From NCBI RefSeq assembly GCF_032164335.1, contig NZ_CP134152.1, forward strand, positions 806,001 to 870,000: a stretch of 64,000 nt of DNA, read 5' to 3'. This document shows positions 44,965 to 54,242 of this stretch, piece by piece. Made by a program: the position numbers and the translations under genes. Source of the DNA: Winslowiella toletana (lineage in GTDB: Bacteria > Pseudomonadota > Gammaproteobacteria > Enterobacterales > Enterobacteriaceae). The number at the start of each line of letters is the position of its first letter. Positions within the stretch are counted from its first letter, which is position 1. The notes under the pieces are model-generated. The model searched no databases, had not been told where the DNA came from, and worked only from the letters and a program-made list of their open reading frames with translations.

Positions 44965-46133
44965 CAGGCTAATCCTCCGGCCATTTCAAAAATCGGCATA
45001 TACAGCAGAAATACCACCAGGCCGACCAGTCCACCGACGATCAGCATCAGGATCGGTTCAAACACCTTGCTGAAGGTTTCGATGGCACGTTCGAGGTTTT
45101 CGTCATAAAACGCCGCGATGCGTTCGCACATGGCGGGCAATTCACCACTGCGTTCACCGACCACCAATAGCCTACTGGCGACCGGAGTGGTCAGCCCCTG
45201 AGTTTCCAGGCAGTGCGAAAGCGCCTTGCCCGCCTGCACATCCATCAGTGCCTGCTGTAGCCGTGGCTGATACGAATTCGGTAGCAGGCTGCCGGTCAGT
45301 TGCAGCGCTTCGACGGCGGCCATTCCGCCCTGCAACAGCAGGCCAAGGGTGCGGTAGAAGCGCACCAGTATCGCCAGCTGATATTGTTGTTTAAGCTGTG
45401 GCACGCGCATCAGCTGGTTTAAAGCGGACTGCCGCAGGCTTTTGCTGCGCACGGCGGCGATCAGCAGCACGACCGCAGCGGCGGTCAGCATCATTAATAA
45501 CGCGCCATAGTTCTGCGTCAGGTGCCCCCACCAGACGATAAACTGCGCGCTGCCCGTCAGGTCTTTCATGCCGGTGAACACCACGGCGAAGCGCGGGATA
45601 ATAAAGCCGAGCAAAAAGAACAGGATCAGGCAGCCGACGCTGATCACCACGCAGGGATAGAGCAGGGTGCTACGAATGCGCTTACGCAAGGTTTCCATAC
45701 GCTTTTCGTAATGCAGGAAACGCCCGAGCGCGACGGGCAGCTGTCCGGTCTGTTCTGACGACGCTACGGTGCTGACCAGTAATGGCGGGAACAACAGCGG
45801 CTGGGCGACAAGCGCCTGAGAAAGCTGCTGACCGCGATAAAGTTCTTTCAGGATTTCCCCTAATACCCGGCGCTGTTCTGCATCAGCGCTGCTTTCACAC
45901 AGTGCTTCAATCGCTTCGACAATCACCAGACCGGCCTCGAGCAGCGCGATTAACTCCTGGATAAACAGCGTCAGCGGAAAAGGGCGCACGCGTCTCGTCA
46001 GCCGGCTGGCTTTGGCCTCAAGTACCAGAGCACCTGGCGCCAGCTGGGCTTTGGCTTCTTCGACGCTGTTGGCACACACCTGCTCCGTGCTGCGGACACC
46101 GTTACGCAATAAAGTAATTTGATAGTTTTTCAT
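44964..46133 (-). CDS. gspF: T2SS inner-membrane platform protein GspF
   Basis: 389 aa. Two T2SSF domains (about 55-180 and 255-385) with membrane segments at about 155-180 (LYPCVVISVGCLILFFLLGFI), 205-230 and 355-380 (ILMLIVGGLVGLVVFLLYMPIF). Conserved motifs include FIQELIALLEAGLVIVEAIEAL, VASSEQTGQLP, and VVGERSGELPAM. It forms the platform under the pseudopilus for GspE. Confidence 0.95.
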   Translation of the reverse strand: MKNYQITLLRNGVRSTEQVCANSVEEAKAQLAPGALVLEAKASRLTRRVRPFPLTLFIQELIALLEAGLVIVEAIEALCESSADAEQRRVLGEILKELYRGQQLSQALVAQPLLFPPLLVSTVASSEQTGQLPVALGRFLHYEKRMETLRKRIRSTLLYPCVVISVGCLILFFLLGFIIPRFAVVFTGMKDLTGSAQFIVWWGHLTQNYGALLMMLTAAAVVLLIAAVRSKSLRQSALNQLMRVPQLKQQYQLAILVRFYRTLGLLLQGGMAAVEALQLTGSLLPNSYQPRLQQALMDVQAGKALSHCLETQGLTTPVASRLLVVGERSGELPAMCERIAAFYDENLERAIETFSKVFEPILMLIVGGLVGLVVFLLYMPIFEMAGGLA

Positions 46134-46147
46134 GATTTCTTACTGGC

Positions 46148-46594
46148 TTACGGCCGGTTTTCTTGTTTGAGCCGCGCATAGTGAGGCTGGACGCGCATAA
46201 CGTAACGCTGGCGCAGATGTTCACGGGCGGCCGATCCGCCGGCGTTATACGCGCCAACCGCGTCCCAGCTGTAGCCGTAGCTACGCATAAAACCGGCCAG
46301 TACCCAGGCTCCCGTCATTACGCTCAGACAGGGATCATCGAGCAGCTTTCGTTCTGATATCTGAAAGTTGCGCAGCCTGGGCAGATGCCGACTGTTAATC
46401 TGCATCAGCCCGATGTCATAGCTACCATCGCGGTTCTGATTGCGCGCCGAGGCTTGCAAATTGGACTCTACAATGGCGATAGCCTGTAGCAGCTCCGGCT
46501 CAATGCCGTAACGCTGCCCGGCCTGATCCCAGCAGGTGGCGTAAACGGGCAGTTGCACAAACCAGAGCAGGAGTAAAAGCAGTGAAGTACGCAC
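46148..46594 (-). CDS. Lytic transglycosylase (SLT/IagB-like) within the T2SS operon
   Basis: 148 aa from a GTG start. A signal peptide (MRTSLLLLLLWFVQLPVYA) is followed by an SLT-type lysozyme fold: the catalytic Glu in IAIVESNLQ, GLMQINSRH, AYNAGGSAA. Small periplasmic transglycosylases of this kind (IagB, PilT-associated proteins) open peptidoglycan for secretion machines. It lies between gspG and gspF with 2 and 14 nt gaps, so it is integral to the operon and presumably clears a path for the secretin or pseudopilus. Confidence 0.9.
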   Translation of the reverse strand: MRTSLLLLLLWFVQLPVYATCWDQAGQRYGIEPELLQAIAIVESNLQASARNQNRDGSYDIGLMQINSRHLPRLRNFQISERKLLDDPCLSVMTGAWVLAGFMRSYGYSWDAVGAYNAGGSAAREHLRQRYVMRVQPHYARLKQENRP

Positions 46595-46596
46595 AA

Positions 46597-47019
46597 TCAG
46601 AACCCGTAACTCACCTTTTTCCCGTCATTACCGGTGGCAATCAGCTCCACTTCATACACCACATTCTTGTTACGGGTCGGTTTGTGCCATTGGTAAGGAT
46701 TGCCCCAGGGATCGGCGGGCACTTCTTTACTCAGATAAGGGCCGTGCCAGTTCCTCTCGCCGCTCGGGCGCTCTGTCAGTGCTTTCAGCCCCTGCTCTTC
46801 GGAGGGATATTGACCGACGTCAAGACGGTACTGGCTCAGTGCCTGTGACAAACTCTTCATCTGGCTGGCGGCGGTTTTATCTTTGGCCTGATCAACCTGT
46901 GAAAAAAGACGCGGACCAACAAAGCCAGCCAGTAAGGCGATAATCATTAACACCACCAGTAATTCGAGCAGGGTAAAACCTTGTTGCTGGCGATAATGGG
47001 ATAATAGATATTTGTTCAT
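46597..47019 (-). CDS. gspG: T2SS major pseudopilin GspG
   Basis: 140 aa from ATG 47019, placing the cleavage site at QQQG-FTLLELLVVLMIIALLAGFVGPRLF; an upstream ATG at 47046 would lengthen the leader to 23 residues. Mature protein has Glu5 and the diagnostic GspG end: QYRLDVGQYPSEEQGLKALTERPSG, GPYLSKEVPADPWGNPYQW, VELIATGNDGK. It is the main subunit of the pseudopilus and the first gene of the leftward operon. Confidence 0.95.
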   Translation of the reverse strand: MNKYLLSHYRQQQGFTLLELLVVLMIIALLAGFVGPRLFSQVDQAKDKTAASQMKSLSQALSQYRLDVGQYPSEEQGLKALTERPSGERNWHGPYLSKEVPADPWGNPYQWHKPTRNKNVVYEVELIATGNDGKKVSYGF

Positions 47020-47335
47020 GAGGTTCTCACGGTAGCCATATTTCATTCATTGCAAATTCATTCGATTATTCTTAAACATTTAATGATGAATTTGTAGGCT
47101 ATTGCTCTTTCGTTTATTAAGAATATTGGCGGGCTGGCGGAGAATATTCTTTATCTGCTGATTGCCTTTAACTTTCATCACTCTTTGTATTATCTTTAGA
47201 GAAAATTAAGCTTTCGCCGTTCAGTTTTAGAAAATTAAAAAACATAATGGTTTATTAATAACGTTTTGTTTCTGATAAAAAAGTAGACTCAACCTGTCTG
47301 GCGGTGTGTTAAATAATTAATAAATGAGATGATAA
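47020..47335. promoter_or_regulatory. Divergent AT-rich promoter region between gspG and gspO
   Basis: 316 nt with no gene, very AT-rich (long A and T runs around 47180-47330). It must drive the T2SS operon leftward and gspO rightward. No confident sigma-70 hexamer pair was fixed by eye. A GAGATG ribosome-site-like element precedes the gspO ATG. Confidence 0.5.
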
Positions 47336-48094
47336 ATGCAGATTGCTCTGGCTCTGCTGCTTGGTGCAGTTTTCGGTAGTTTCCTCAACGTGGTGATTTA
47401 TCGCCTGCCGCTAATGATGGCAGGTGCGCAATGTTGTTTAAGTTTTCCTCCTTCTTCATGCCCTTGTTGCCAGGCACGTATCCGCTGGCGGCACAATCTG
47501 CCGCTATTCGGCTGGTTGCTGCTGCGCGGACGCTGTGCCGATTGCCAGCAGGCAATTCACTGGCGCTATCCGCTGGTGGAAGCGGTGACGGCAGGATTGT
47601 TTGCGCTGATGCTCTGGCGCTACGGCGTAACACTGTATTGCGCCATGTTACTGATTGCTATCTGTCTGATGATTGCGCTGGCAGCGATTGACTGGCAGAC
47701 CATGCTGCTGCCGGATTGTCTGGTATTGCCGCTGTGGGGGCTGGGAATTGCCGCCGCCGGATTGGGCCTTGAAACCGTCAGCTTAACAGAAGCGTTAATC
47801 GCGTCTCTGCTGGGGTATCTGCTGCCGTGGTTATTGGATCGCGGATGTTACCTGCTGCGTGGACGCGCCGGAATGGGGATGGGGGATATGAAGCTGTTTG
47901 CTGCGCTGGGGGCCTGGTTTGGCGTGGAAACGCTGTGCCAGATTATGGTATTTGCGCCTTTGCTGGCGATAGCGACTGCCATACTGTTGTTACGGGTGAA
48001 ACCGAATCAGCCCTTTCCTTTTGGCCCTTATCCGATTGTCGTGGCGCTGATCTGCCTGGTTTTTGGACGCCAGGATTATCCTGCTTTTTTCTGA
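47336..48094 (+). CDS. gspO: Prepilin peptidase GspO (PilD family)
   Basis: 252 aa. The N-terminal GSFLNVVIYRLP motif, two CxxC pairs (CPCCQARI and CADCQQAI) of the methylase-type zinc domain, and the catalytic aspartates in AIDWQTMLLPD and GMGMGDMKL are all present. About seven membrane segments. It cleaves and N-methylates the G-F junction of prepilins and pseudopilins, so it should process the four pseudopilins on the opposite strand. It is divergent from their operon and 143 nt before the chitinase-like gene. Confidence 0.96.
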   Translation: MQIALALLLGAVFGSFLNVVIYRLPLMMAGAQCCLSFPPSSCPCCQARIRWRHNLPLFGWLLLRGRCADCQQAIHWRYPLVEAVTAGLFALMLWRYGVTLYCAMLLIAICLMIALAAIDWQTMLLPDCLVLPLWGLGIAAAGLGLETVSLTEALIASLLGYLLPWLLDRGCYLLRGRAGMGMGDMKLFAALGAWFGVETLCQIMVFAPLLAIATAILLLRVKPNQPFPFGPYPIVVALICLVFGRQDYPAFF

Positions 48095-48237
48095 GCATTA
48101 AAACATTTTATTTAGAAGTATCCTGGAACTGCTGGGAATTTTCCACAGGCTGGCTGTCATGCCTCTTATATTTATCATTAATGTCGGAATATATTATGCG
48201 CCGGGTTTTCCATCCTGAAAATAAAGAAAAATGAGCC

Positions 48238-50199
48238 ATGAAAAATAACATTAAGAAACTAAGTTTATTGATTAGTGTGCTCCTGTCCCCCGCACTTTCT
48301 GCTGCGCTTCCTGGTGAAGCGGTGATTTCTGATACGGATAATTTGACCGCCTCGCTGGTTGATATTGATTATAATGCGCAGTCTTATCAACAGTTAGTCA
48401 CCGTTAAATCCGCAGCAAAGGTGACGGTTAAGTGGAATATCTGGAGTGGCGACGGCGGTACACGTGCAAATATATTAGTCGATGATATTGTTCACTGGAG
48501 CGGAAGCAGCGCCGAGCAACGCGCCAGTTTTATCATCAAGAAAGGCGGACATTATCAGCTACAGATTGAGCTGTGTAATGTCGAAGGCTGTAGTTTCAGT
48601 AAAAGACATCCGCTGATCGTGGCCGACACAGACGGCAGTCATCTGGAGCCGATAGACCTCCCGCTGCCGGATAACCATCAGCCTTACCAGAACCGTTCGG
48701 CTAAAGTCATCGCGGCCACGTTCACCGAATGGGGCGGTGAGGATGGCTATTTTCCGGTGAGCAGCATTCCGGCACAGAATCTGACGCATCTGCTTTATGC
48801 AGAGCTGCCAATTTGTGGTGGCGAGATGATAAATCATACCCTGAAAATACGTCAGCCACAGCGCTATCAGGCTTTGATGCGTAGCTGCGCCGGACGGCCA
48901 GATTTTAGCGTCGGCTTACTGGATCTTTACGCTGCGGTGCAGAACAGTGAGGGAATAAGTGGCCAGAGTAGCTATCAGGGCCATTTTGGTCAGTTGATGA
49001 TGCTGAAAAGAAGTTTGCCACAACTACAAATCCTGCCCTCAATCGGCGGAGCGACGCTTTCTGATCCTTTCAGCCAGTTGGACGATCCGCTTCGTCGTCA
49101 GCAGTTTGTCGATTCGGTAAAAGTACTGCTGCAGACGTGGAAGTTTTTTGATGGGATTAATATCGACTGGCAATATCCAGGCGGGGGCGGCGTCGGTGCA
49201 AACCCCGGTAAGCCAACCGATGGCGCAATTTTCACCGCATTAATGAAAGAGCTGCGGGCCATGATGGATGAGCTGGCCATCCGCAACGGCAAACAGTATC
49301 AGTTAACCGCAACGGTTGATGGCGGCGCACGGCGTATTGCCAGAGTGAACTATGCTGAGGCTCAGCGCTATCTGGATCATATTTTCCTTAATGGCGACGG
49401 CAGCGTCGCGCCGGGTGAGCAGCAATACCCCTGGCATCAGAGCGCGCTGTATGACGAACGTCGGCCGGCCGTTGATAACAGCGTGCGCGCGTTGATTAAT
49501 CAGGGAGTCAGTAGTGATAAAATTGTACTGGGTTTTGCCAGTTACGCCCAGGGCTGGCAGGGAGTCGACACTCATCAGCAAGCAAACCCTTTCACCGGAC
49601 GCGCCCTGGGGCCGCTGAACGGCAGCAGAGAAGCGAGCCTGATCGGTTATCGTAATCTGACGCAGCAATTGAACGATAGCCACTGGCAAGCGGGTTATGA
49701 CGAAAAAGCCGAGGTGCCTTTTCTGTTTAACAAATCGTCCCGGCAGCTGCTCAGCTATGAGAATCCGCGCTCGGTGAAAGCAAAAGGGCAGTATGTTTAT
49801 GCTCAGCGACTGGGTGGACTGCTGCTCAGCGATATCAGCGCTGATAACGGTGATTTGCTGAATGCGATGCATGAAGGTCTGGGAAACGGTGATAGTTTGC
49901 AACTGCCCGAAAACCGACCGCCGATCGCCAACGCTGGCTACACGCAGCACATTAGCGGAGCGGAGCGGGTGACGCTGGATGGATCGCAGTCAAAAGATCC
50001 GGAAGGTGGATCTCTGAGCTGGCGCTGGGAGCAGTTATCCGGGCCGCCTGTCACGCTTGAAGATGATGATCAGCAGCAGGCGCATATTAGTTTAATGGCG
50101 GTAGATCAGCAGACAGAATACAGTTTTATTCTGACGGTCACTGACGATCATCATCAGTCGTCAATAGCCAAAGTGAAAGTTATTGAATATCCACAATAA
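48238..50199 (+). CDS. GH18 ChiA-like protein with the catalytic Glu replaced by Gln, plus C-terminal PKD domain
   Basis: 653 aa. A signal peptide ends near LSAALPG. Residues about 25-130 are the ChiA-type FnIII-like N-domain (VTVKWNIWSGDGGTRANI, GGHYQLQIELCNVEGC); about 155-550 is a GH18 barrel close to Serratia ChiA (AQNLTHLLYAELPICGG, LQTWKFFDGINIDWQYPGG, LMKELRAMMDELA). The DxxDxDxE motif reads DGINIDWQ: Asn 308 in place of Asp and Gln 312 in place of the acid Glu. The Tyr-Asp catalytic segment after DHIFL is also gone (NGDGSVAPG). A PKD domain (about 560-650) ends the protein. Hydrolysis is unlikely; chitin binding or another carbohydrate role is inferred. Confidence 0.88.
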   Translation: MKNNIKKLSLLISVLLSPALSAALPGEAVISDTDNLTASLVDIDYNAQSYQQLVTVKSAAKVTVKWNIWSGDGGTRANILVDDIVHWSGSSAEQRASFIIKKGGHYQLQIELCNVEGCSFSKRHPLIVADTDGSHLEPIDLPLPDNHQPYQNRSAKVIAATFTEWGGEDGYFPVSSIPAQNLTHLLYAELPICGGEMINHTLKIRQPQRYQALMRSCAGRPDFSVGLLDLYAAVQNSEGISGQSSYQGHFGQLMMLKRSLPQLQILPSIGGATLSDPFSQLDDPLRRQQFVDSVKVLLQTWKFFDGINIDWQYPGGGGVGANPGKPTDGAIFTALMKELRAMMDELAIRNGKQYQLTATVDGGARRIARVNYAEAQRYLDHIFLNGDGSVAPGEQQYPWHQSALYDERRPAVDNSVRALINQGVSSDKIVLGFASYAQGWQGVDTHQQANPFTGRALGPLNGSREASLIGYRNLTQQLNDSHWQAGYDEKAEVPFLFNKSSRQLLSYENPRSVKAKGQYVYAQRLGGLLLSDISADNGDLLNAMHEGLGNGDSLQLPENRPPIANAGYTQHISGAERVTLDGSQSKDPEGGSLSWRWEQLSGPPVTLEDDDQQQAHISLMAVDQQTEYSFILTVTDDHHQSSIAKVKVIEYPQ

Positions 50200-50354
50200 T
50201 ATTAATTTATTTTTCCTGTTTATTAAAAACGAAACCTAAATCAAACACTAATAAAAGAAATTTCTGCGTCATTCCGGGAAGTCGCTTATTTTATTGATGG
50301 CGGAGTGATATTAACTTGTTTGGATAAAGTATCATCTATCTGGAGTATTATTCG

Positions 50355-52142
50355 ATGAAATCCTTGTTCAAAAAAAACATTATCACCGCCAGCCTGCTAA
50401 TCGCGGGAGTACTTTCCGGTTCTGCGAGTTTTGCTGCTGCCAATGATGCCGCATCAGTTTTTCCTGATATTAGCGGGAAAAAAATAATGGTGGGGTTCTG
50501 GCATAACTGGGCTTCAAAATCAGATGGTTATCAGCAAGGTAGCGCTGCCGATGTTGAACTGACCAGTATTCCTGCCGAGTATAATGTTATTACCGTCGCT
50601 TTTATGGAAGGCAGCGGTATCCCAACTTTTAAACCCTATAATATGACGGATGCACAGTTCCGTCAGGCGGTCGCCACGCTGAATAGTCAGGGGCGTGCGG
50701 TATTAGTATCACTGGGGGGGGCTGACGCGCATATTGAGCTTAAAGCCGGAGACGCGCAGAAATTTGCTGATGAAATTATTCGTCTGGTTGAGCTGTACGG
50801 TTTTGATGGTCTGGATATCGATCTGGAAGGCAGCGCAATTAAGGCCGGCGCTAACCAGACTGAAATTCCGGCGGCACTGAAACTGGTCAAGAATAAATAC
50901 CCGCACTTTATTATTAGTATGGCACCGGAATTCCCTTATTTGCGGAATGGCGGAGCCTACGAAGGTCTGATCAAAAATCTCGAAGGCTATTACGACTTCA
51001 TCTCTCCTCAGTATTACAACCAGGGTGGCGATGGCGTCGCGGCCGGAAGCGGCTGGTATGCGCAAAATGATGACAGCAAAAAAGCGGAGTTCTTGTACTA
51101 TCTGACAGATTCGCTGGTTCACGGCTCGCGTGACTTTATCCGGATTCCTGCCGATAAGTTTGTCATCGGCCTGCCGAGCAATCCGGATGCCGCCGCAACC
51201 GGTTATGCCCGCAACGAAGCCGATGTGCGTTCTGCCTGGGAGCGCCTGACGGCGCAGGGTACGCCGATTAAAGGGCTGATGACCTGGTCAATTAACTGGG
51301 ACACCGGTCACAGCAAGGCGGGCAATGCCTACGGTTATGAGTTTGCCAACCGTTACGGCAAGTTGATTAACGAAGATTTCGTTGGCGAGCCGGATAATCA
51401 GGCACCGAGCCAGCCGGGTAAGCCAGAGCTGATCGCCTCATCGGGCCTGGTTGCATTGAGCTGGACGCCATCCACCGATAACGTCGGCGTTGCTCAGTAT
51501 CAGATTTGGCGCAATGGTGAAGAGATCGGTCAGTCCACTTCGCCGCAGTTCAGCGATAATCAGGTAACTAACGGCAATGCTTACGAGTATGTGATTATCG
51601 CCGTGGATAAAGCAGGCAATCTGTCACTGCCGAGCGAAGCGGCATCAGTGGTGTTGGATGATGATAAGCCATCTGAAGATAACGAGCAGCCGAGCACTCC
51701 GCAGGGTCTGTACGGTGAGGCGAGCGGAGCGCACGCGGTGAAACTGTCGTGGGAAGCCTCAAGCGATAATGTCGCGGTGCGTCACTATAATATTTATCGC
51801 AACGGCGCGTTGCTGACGAAACAGCTGCAGACCAGCTTTATCGATACCGGCCTGGCGGCAGGCACTTCCTATCAGTATCAGGTTGAAGCGGTTGATACCT
51901 CTGATAATCATTCTGATAAGAGCGAAATGATTTCAGTCACTACCGAAGCGGGTGAAAATCCACAGCCGGGCTATCCTGCCTATGTCGCGGGTACTGCTTA
52001 TAAAGCCGGTGATAAGGTCAGTTCAGCTGGCGGAGTGTATGCATGTAAGCCATGGCCGTATACTGCCTGGTGTGCAGGCGCAGAATGGGCCTATGCACCA
52101 GGAACGGGCAGCAGTTGGGCACAGGCCTGGGATAAGAAATAA
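50355..52142 (+). CDS. GH18 chitinase with two FnIII domains and a CBM5/12
   Basis: 595 aa with signal peptide (LLIAGVLSGSASFAAA). The GH18 barrel covers about 40-345; the active-site motif DGLDIDLE (Asp 151, 154, 156, acid Glu 158) is intact, with YYDFISPQYYNQGG and LMTWSINWD as further family motifs. Two fibronectin type III domains follow (about 355-440 and 450-535), then a CBM5/12 chitin-binding module (about 540-595: AYVAGTAYKAGDKVSSAGGVYACKPWPYTAWC). It should degrade chitin outside the cell and is a probable T2SS substrate. A CTGGAGT element precedes the start, and a strong terminator follows. Confidence 0.95.
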   Translation: MKSLFKKNIITASLLIAGVLSGSASFAAANDAASVFPDISGKKIMVGFWHNWASKSDGYQQGSAADVELTSIPAEYNVITVAFMEGSGIPTFKPYNMTDAQFRQAVATLNSQGRAVLVSLGGADAHIELKAGDAQKFADEIIRLVELYGFDGLDIDLEGSAIKAGANQTEIPAALKLVKNKYPHFIISMAPEFPYLRNGGAYEGLIKNLEGYYDFISPQYYNQGGDGVAAGSGWYAQNDDSKKAEFLYYLTDSLVHGSRDFIRIPADKFVIGLPSNPDAAATGYARNEADVRSAWERLTAQGTPIKGLMTWSINWDTGHSKAGNAYGYEFANRYGKLINEDFVGEPDNQAPSQPGKPELIASSGLVALSWTPSTDNVGVAQYQIWRNGEEIGQSTSPQFSDNQVTNGNAYEYVIIAVDKAGNLSLPSEAASVVLDDDKPSEDNEQPSTPQGLYGEASGAHAVKLSWEASSDNVAVRHYNIYRNGALLTKQLQTSFIDTGLAAGTSYQYQVEAVDTSDNHSDKSEMISVTTEAGENPQPGYPAYVAGTAYKAGDKVSSAGGVYACKPWPYTAWCAGAEWAYAPGTGSSWAQAWDKK

Positions 52143-52160
52143 TCTGGACTGACAGATAAC

Positions 52161-52188
52161 AGCGGAGACCGTAGCAACGGTCTCCGCT
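52161..52188. terminator. Strong stem-loop terminator between the chitinase and apaH (convergent)
   Basis: AGCGGAGACCGT (52161-52172) pairs perfectly with ACGGTCTCCGCT (52177-52188) around an AGCA loop, 12-bp GC-rich stem. It lies 19 nt after the chitinase stop and 8 nt beyond the apaH 3' end, so it probably works in both directions. Confidence 0.8.
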
Positions 52189-52196
52189 TACACCGA

Positions 52197-53027
52197 CTAC
52201 GCTTCAACCGCGCGTTCACGGTTGGACGGTTGGGTAAACAGCGAGCCATCTTCCCAGCGCAGCAGCGTCAGATTACCGCCCCAGCAACAACCGGTATCAA
52301 GCCCGATAATCCCCTGCGGTGTACCGCGGCCTTCTAACGACGCCCAGTGACCAAAGATAATGGTGTAGTCGCGTGCCACTGGCCCTTCAATGGCGAACCA
52401 GGGTTTCAGCGGTGGCGGGGCAGACTCCGGCGAATCCTTGCAGATCATATCCAGCTGACCGTTCGGGAAGCAGTAGCGCATCCGCGTCAGCGCGTTGGTA
52501 CTGAAACGCAGGCGGGATAATCCGCTCAGTTCCGGCGTCCAGTTATTAGGCATATCACCGTACATGGCATCGAGGAACAGCGGATAACTGTCACTGGAGA
52601 GCACCGCTTCCACTTCGCGTGCGCACATCTTCGCCGTGGCGATATCCCACTGTGGGGTAATGCCGGCATGCGCCATCACCAGCTTCTTTTCTTCATCAAC
52701 CTGCAACAGCGGCTGACGACGTAGCCAGTTAATCAGCTCATCAGCATCGGGTGCTTCCAGCAGCGGAGTAATACGATCTTTCGGTTTATTACGGCTGATA
52801 CCGGCGTAAACCGCCAGCAGATGCAGATCGTGATTGCCCAGAACCAGGCGTACGCAGTCGCCCAGAGTGCGCACAAAGCGCAAGACTTCTAACGATCCCG
52901 GCCCGCGTGCTACCAGATCGCCGGTCAGCCACAGGGTATCTTGCTGTGGATCGAAGGCGACTTGTGCCAGCAGCGATTGCAGCTCGTCATAGCAACCGTG
53001 GACGTCGCCAATCAGGTAAGTACTCAT
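52197..53027 (-). CDS. apaH: Bis(5'-nucleosyl)-tetraphosphatase, symmetrical (ApaH)
   Basis: 276 aa. Metallophosphoesterase motifs [26 protein letters not shown] and [10 protein letters not shown] are all present. It hydrolyses Ap4A to two ADP. It is the last gene of the lptD-surA-pdxA-rsmA-apaG-apaH operon, 12 nt after apaG. Confidence 0.98.
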   Translation of the reverse strand: MSTYLIGDVHGCYDELQSLLAQVAFDPQQDTLWLTGDLVARGPGSLEVLRFVRTLGDCVRLVLGNHDLHLLAVYAGISRNKPKDRITPLLEAPDADELINWLRRQPLLQVDEEKKLVMAHAGITPQWDIATAKMCAREVEAVLSSDSYPLFLDAMYGDMPNNWTPELSGLSRLRFSTNALTRMRYCFPNGQLDMICKDSPESAPPPLKPWFAIEGPVARDYTIIFGHWASLEGRGTPQGIIGLDTGCCWGGNLTLLRWEDGSLFTQPSNRERAVEA

Positions 53028-53039
53028 TGAGTCTGTTTC

Positions 53040-53417
53040 TTAATGAATATGGGTTTGAACGGCCAGCCTGAAGACCGGGATATCGACGTGAAAGGTTTCA
53101 CCCTGCTGGTCGATCATCACGTAGTGGCCTTGCATGGTGCCCATCGGCGTTTCAAGGATCGCGCCGCTGGTATACTGAAATTCTTCGCCTGGCTCAATAT
53201 GTGGCTGTTCTCCAACCACACCTTCACCCTGAACTTCAGTTTCCCGACCGTTACCGTTGGTAATCAACCAGTAACGGCCAAGTAACTGCACAGGATTGCG
53301 CCCCAGATTGCGGATGGTAATGGTGTAAGCGAAAACGTAGCGCTGTTCATCAGGTGCTGATTGCGACTCAACGTAAACACTCTGCACCTGTACACAAACT
53401 CGGGGCGAATCAATCAT
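53040..53417 (-). CDS. apaG: ApaG protein
   Basis: 125 aa, the usual length. The ApaG/DUF525 beta-sandwich is evident from [59 protein letters not shown]. Function is poorly known in bacteria; it is co-encoded with apaH. It starts 3 nt after rsmA. Confidence 0.97.
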   Translation of the reverse strand: MIDSPRVCVQVQSVYVESQSAPDEQRYVFAYTITIRNLGRNPVQLLGRYWLITNGNGRETEVQGEGVVGEQPHIEPGEEFQYTSGAILETPMGTMQGHYVMIDQQGETFHVDIPVFRLAVQTHIH

Positions 53418-53420
53418 CTG

Positions 53421-54242
53421 TTAGTTCTCCTGCGGCTGAGGATGCGCAGTTAACCAGTTAGCTAACTGGCAGTATTGTGCGACAGAAATATTTTCCGCAC
53501 GCAGCGTGTTATCGATGCCCAGTTCATTAAGCACTTCAAGCGAAAACAGATGACCGAGGCTGTTGCGCAGGGTTTTTCTGCGTTTGCCGAAGGCTTCAGT
53601 GGTAATACGGCTCAGTGCGCGAATATCGTCAACCGGATTAGGCAGCGTGGTATGGGGCACCAGACGCACCACCGCTGACTCAACTTTAGGTGCCGGAGTA
53701 AACGACTCAGGCGGCACTTCCAGCACCGGAATGATATTGCAGTAGTACTGTGCCATTACGCTCAGGCGGCCATAGGCTTTGCTGCCCGGACCCGCAACCA
53801 GACGATTAACCACTTCTTTTTGCAACATAAAGTGCATATCACGGATTGATCCAGTATAGCTGAACAGATGGAACATCAGTGGCGTGGAGATATTGTAAGG
53901 CAGGTTACCGAACACACGCAGCGGCTGGCCTTGCTGCTCTGCCAGTTCGGCAAAGTTAAAGGTCATCGCATCTTGTTGGAAAATGGTCAGTTTAGGGCCG
54001 AGAAACGGATGCGTTTGCAAACGTGCCGCCAGATCGCGGTCAAGTTCAATGACGGTCATGGCATCGAGGCGATCGCCTACCGGTTCGGTCAGGGCGCCAA
54101 GGCCGGGACCGATCTCCACCATCGCCTCACCGGGCTGTGGATGGATAGCGGAAACAATGCTGTCGATGATGTACTGGTCGTTGAGGAAGTTCTGTCCAAA
54201 ACGTTTGCGGGCAAAGTGGCCCTGGTGGACGCGATTATTCAT
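53421..54242 (-). CDS. rsmA: 16S rRNA dimethyladenosine transferase RsmA (KsgA)
   Basis: 273 aa. SAM-dependent methyltransferase motifs: [41 protein letters not shown] (the NLPY catalytic motif), and [12 protein letters not shown]. It dimethylates two adenines in the 3' helix of 16S rRNA during small-subunit maturation. It overlaps pdxA by 8 nt. Confidence 0.98.
   Translation of the reverse strand: MNNRVHQGHFARKRFGQNFLNDQYIIDSIVSAIHPQPGEAMVEIGPGLGALTEPVGDRLDAMTVIELDRDLAARLQTHPFLGPKLTIFQQDAMTFNFAELAEQQGQPLRVFGNLPYNISTPLMFHLFSYTGSIRDMHFMLQKEVVNRLVAGPGSKAYGRLSVMAQYYCNIIPVLEVPPESFTPAPKVESAVVRLVPHTTLPNPVDDIRALSRITTEAFGKRRKTLRNSLGHLFSLEVLNELGIDNTLRAENISVAQYCQLANWLTAHPQPQEN

Noticed and set aside
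47827-48234. 135-codon frame spanning the end of gspO and the gap before the chitinase-like gene
   Set aside because: It overlaps the catalytic and membrane part of gspO in another frame and its residues after 48094 read as low-complexity Cys/Leu; no ribosome site at the start.
51952-52152. 66-codon + frame at the end of the chitinase
   Set aside because: Alternate frame of the CBM5/12 region; the real frame has the conserved Trp/Tyr pattern and this one has no motif.
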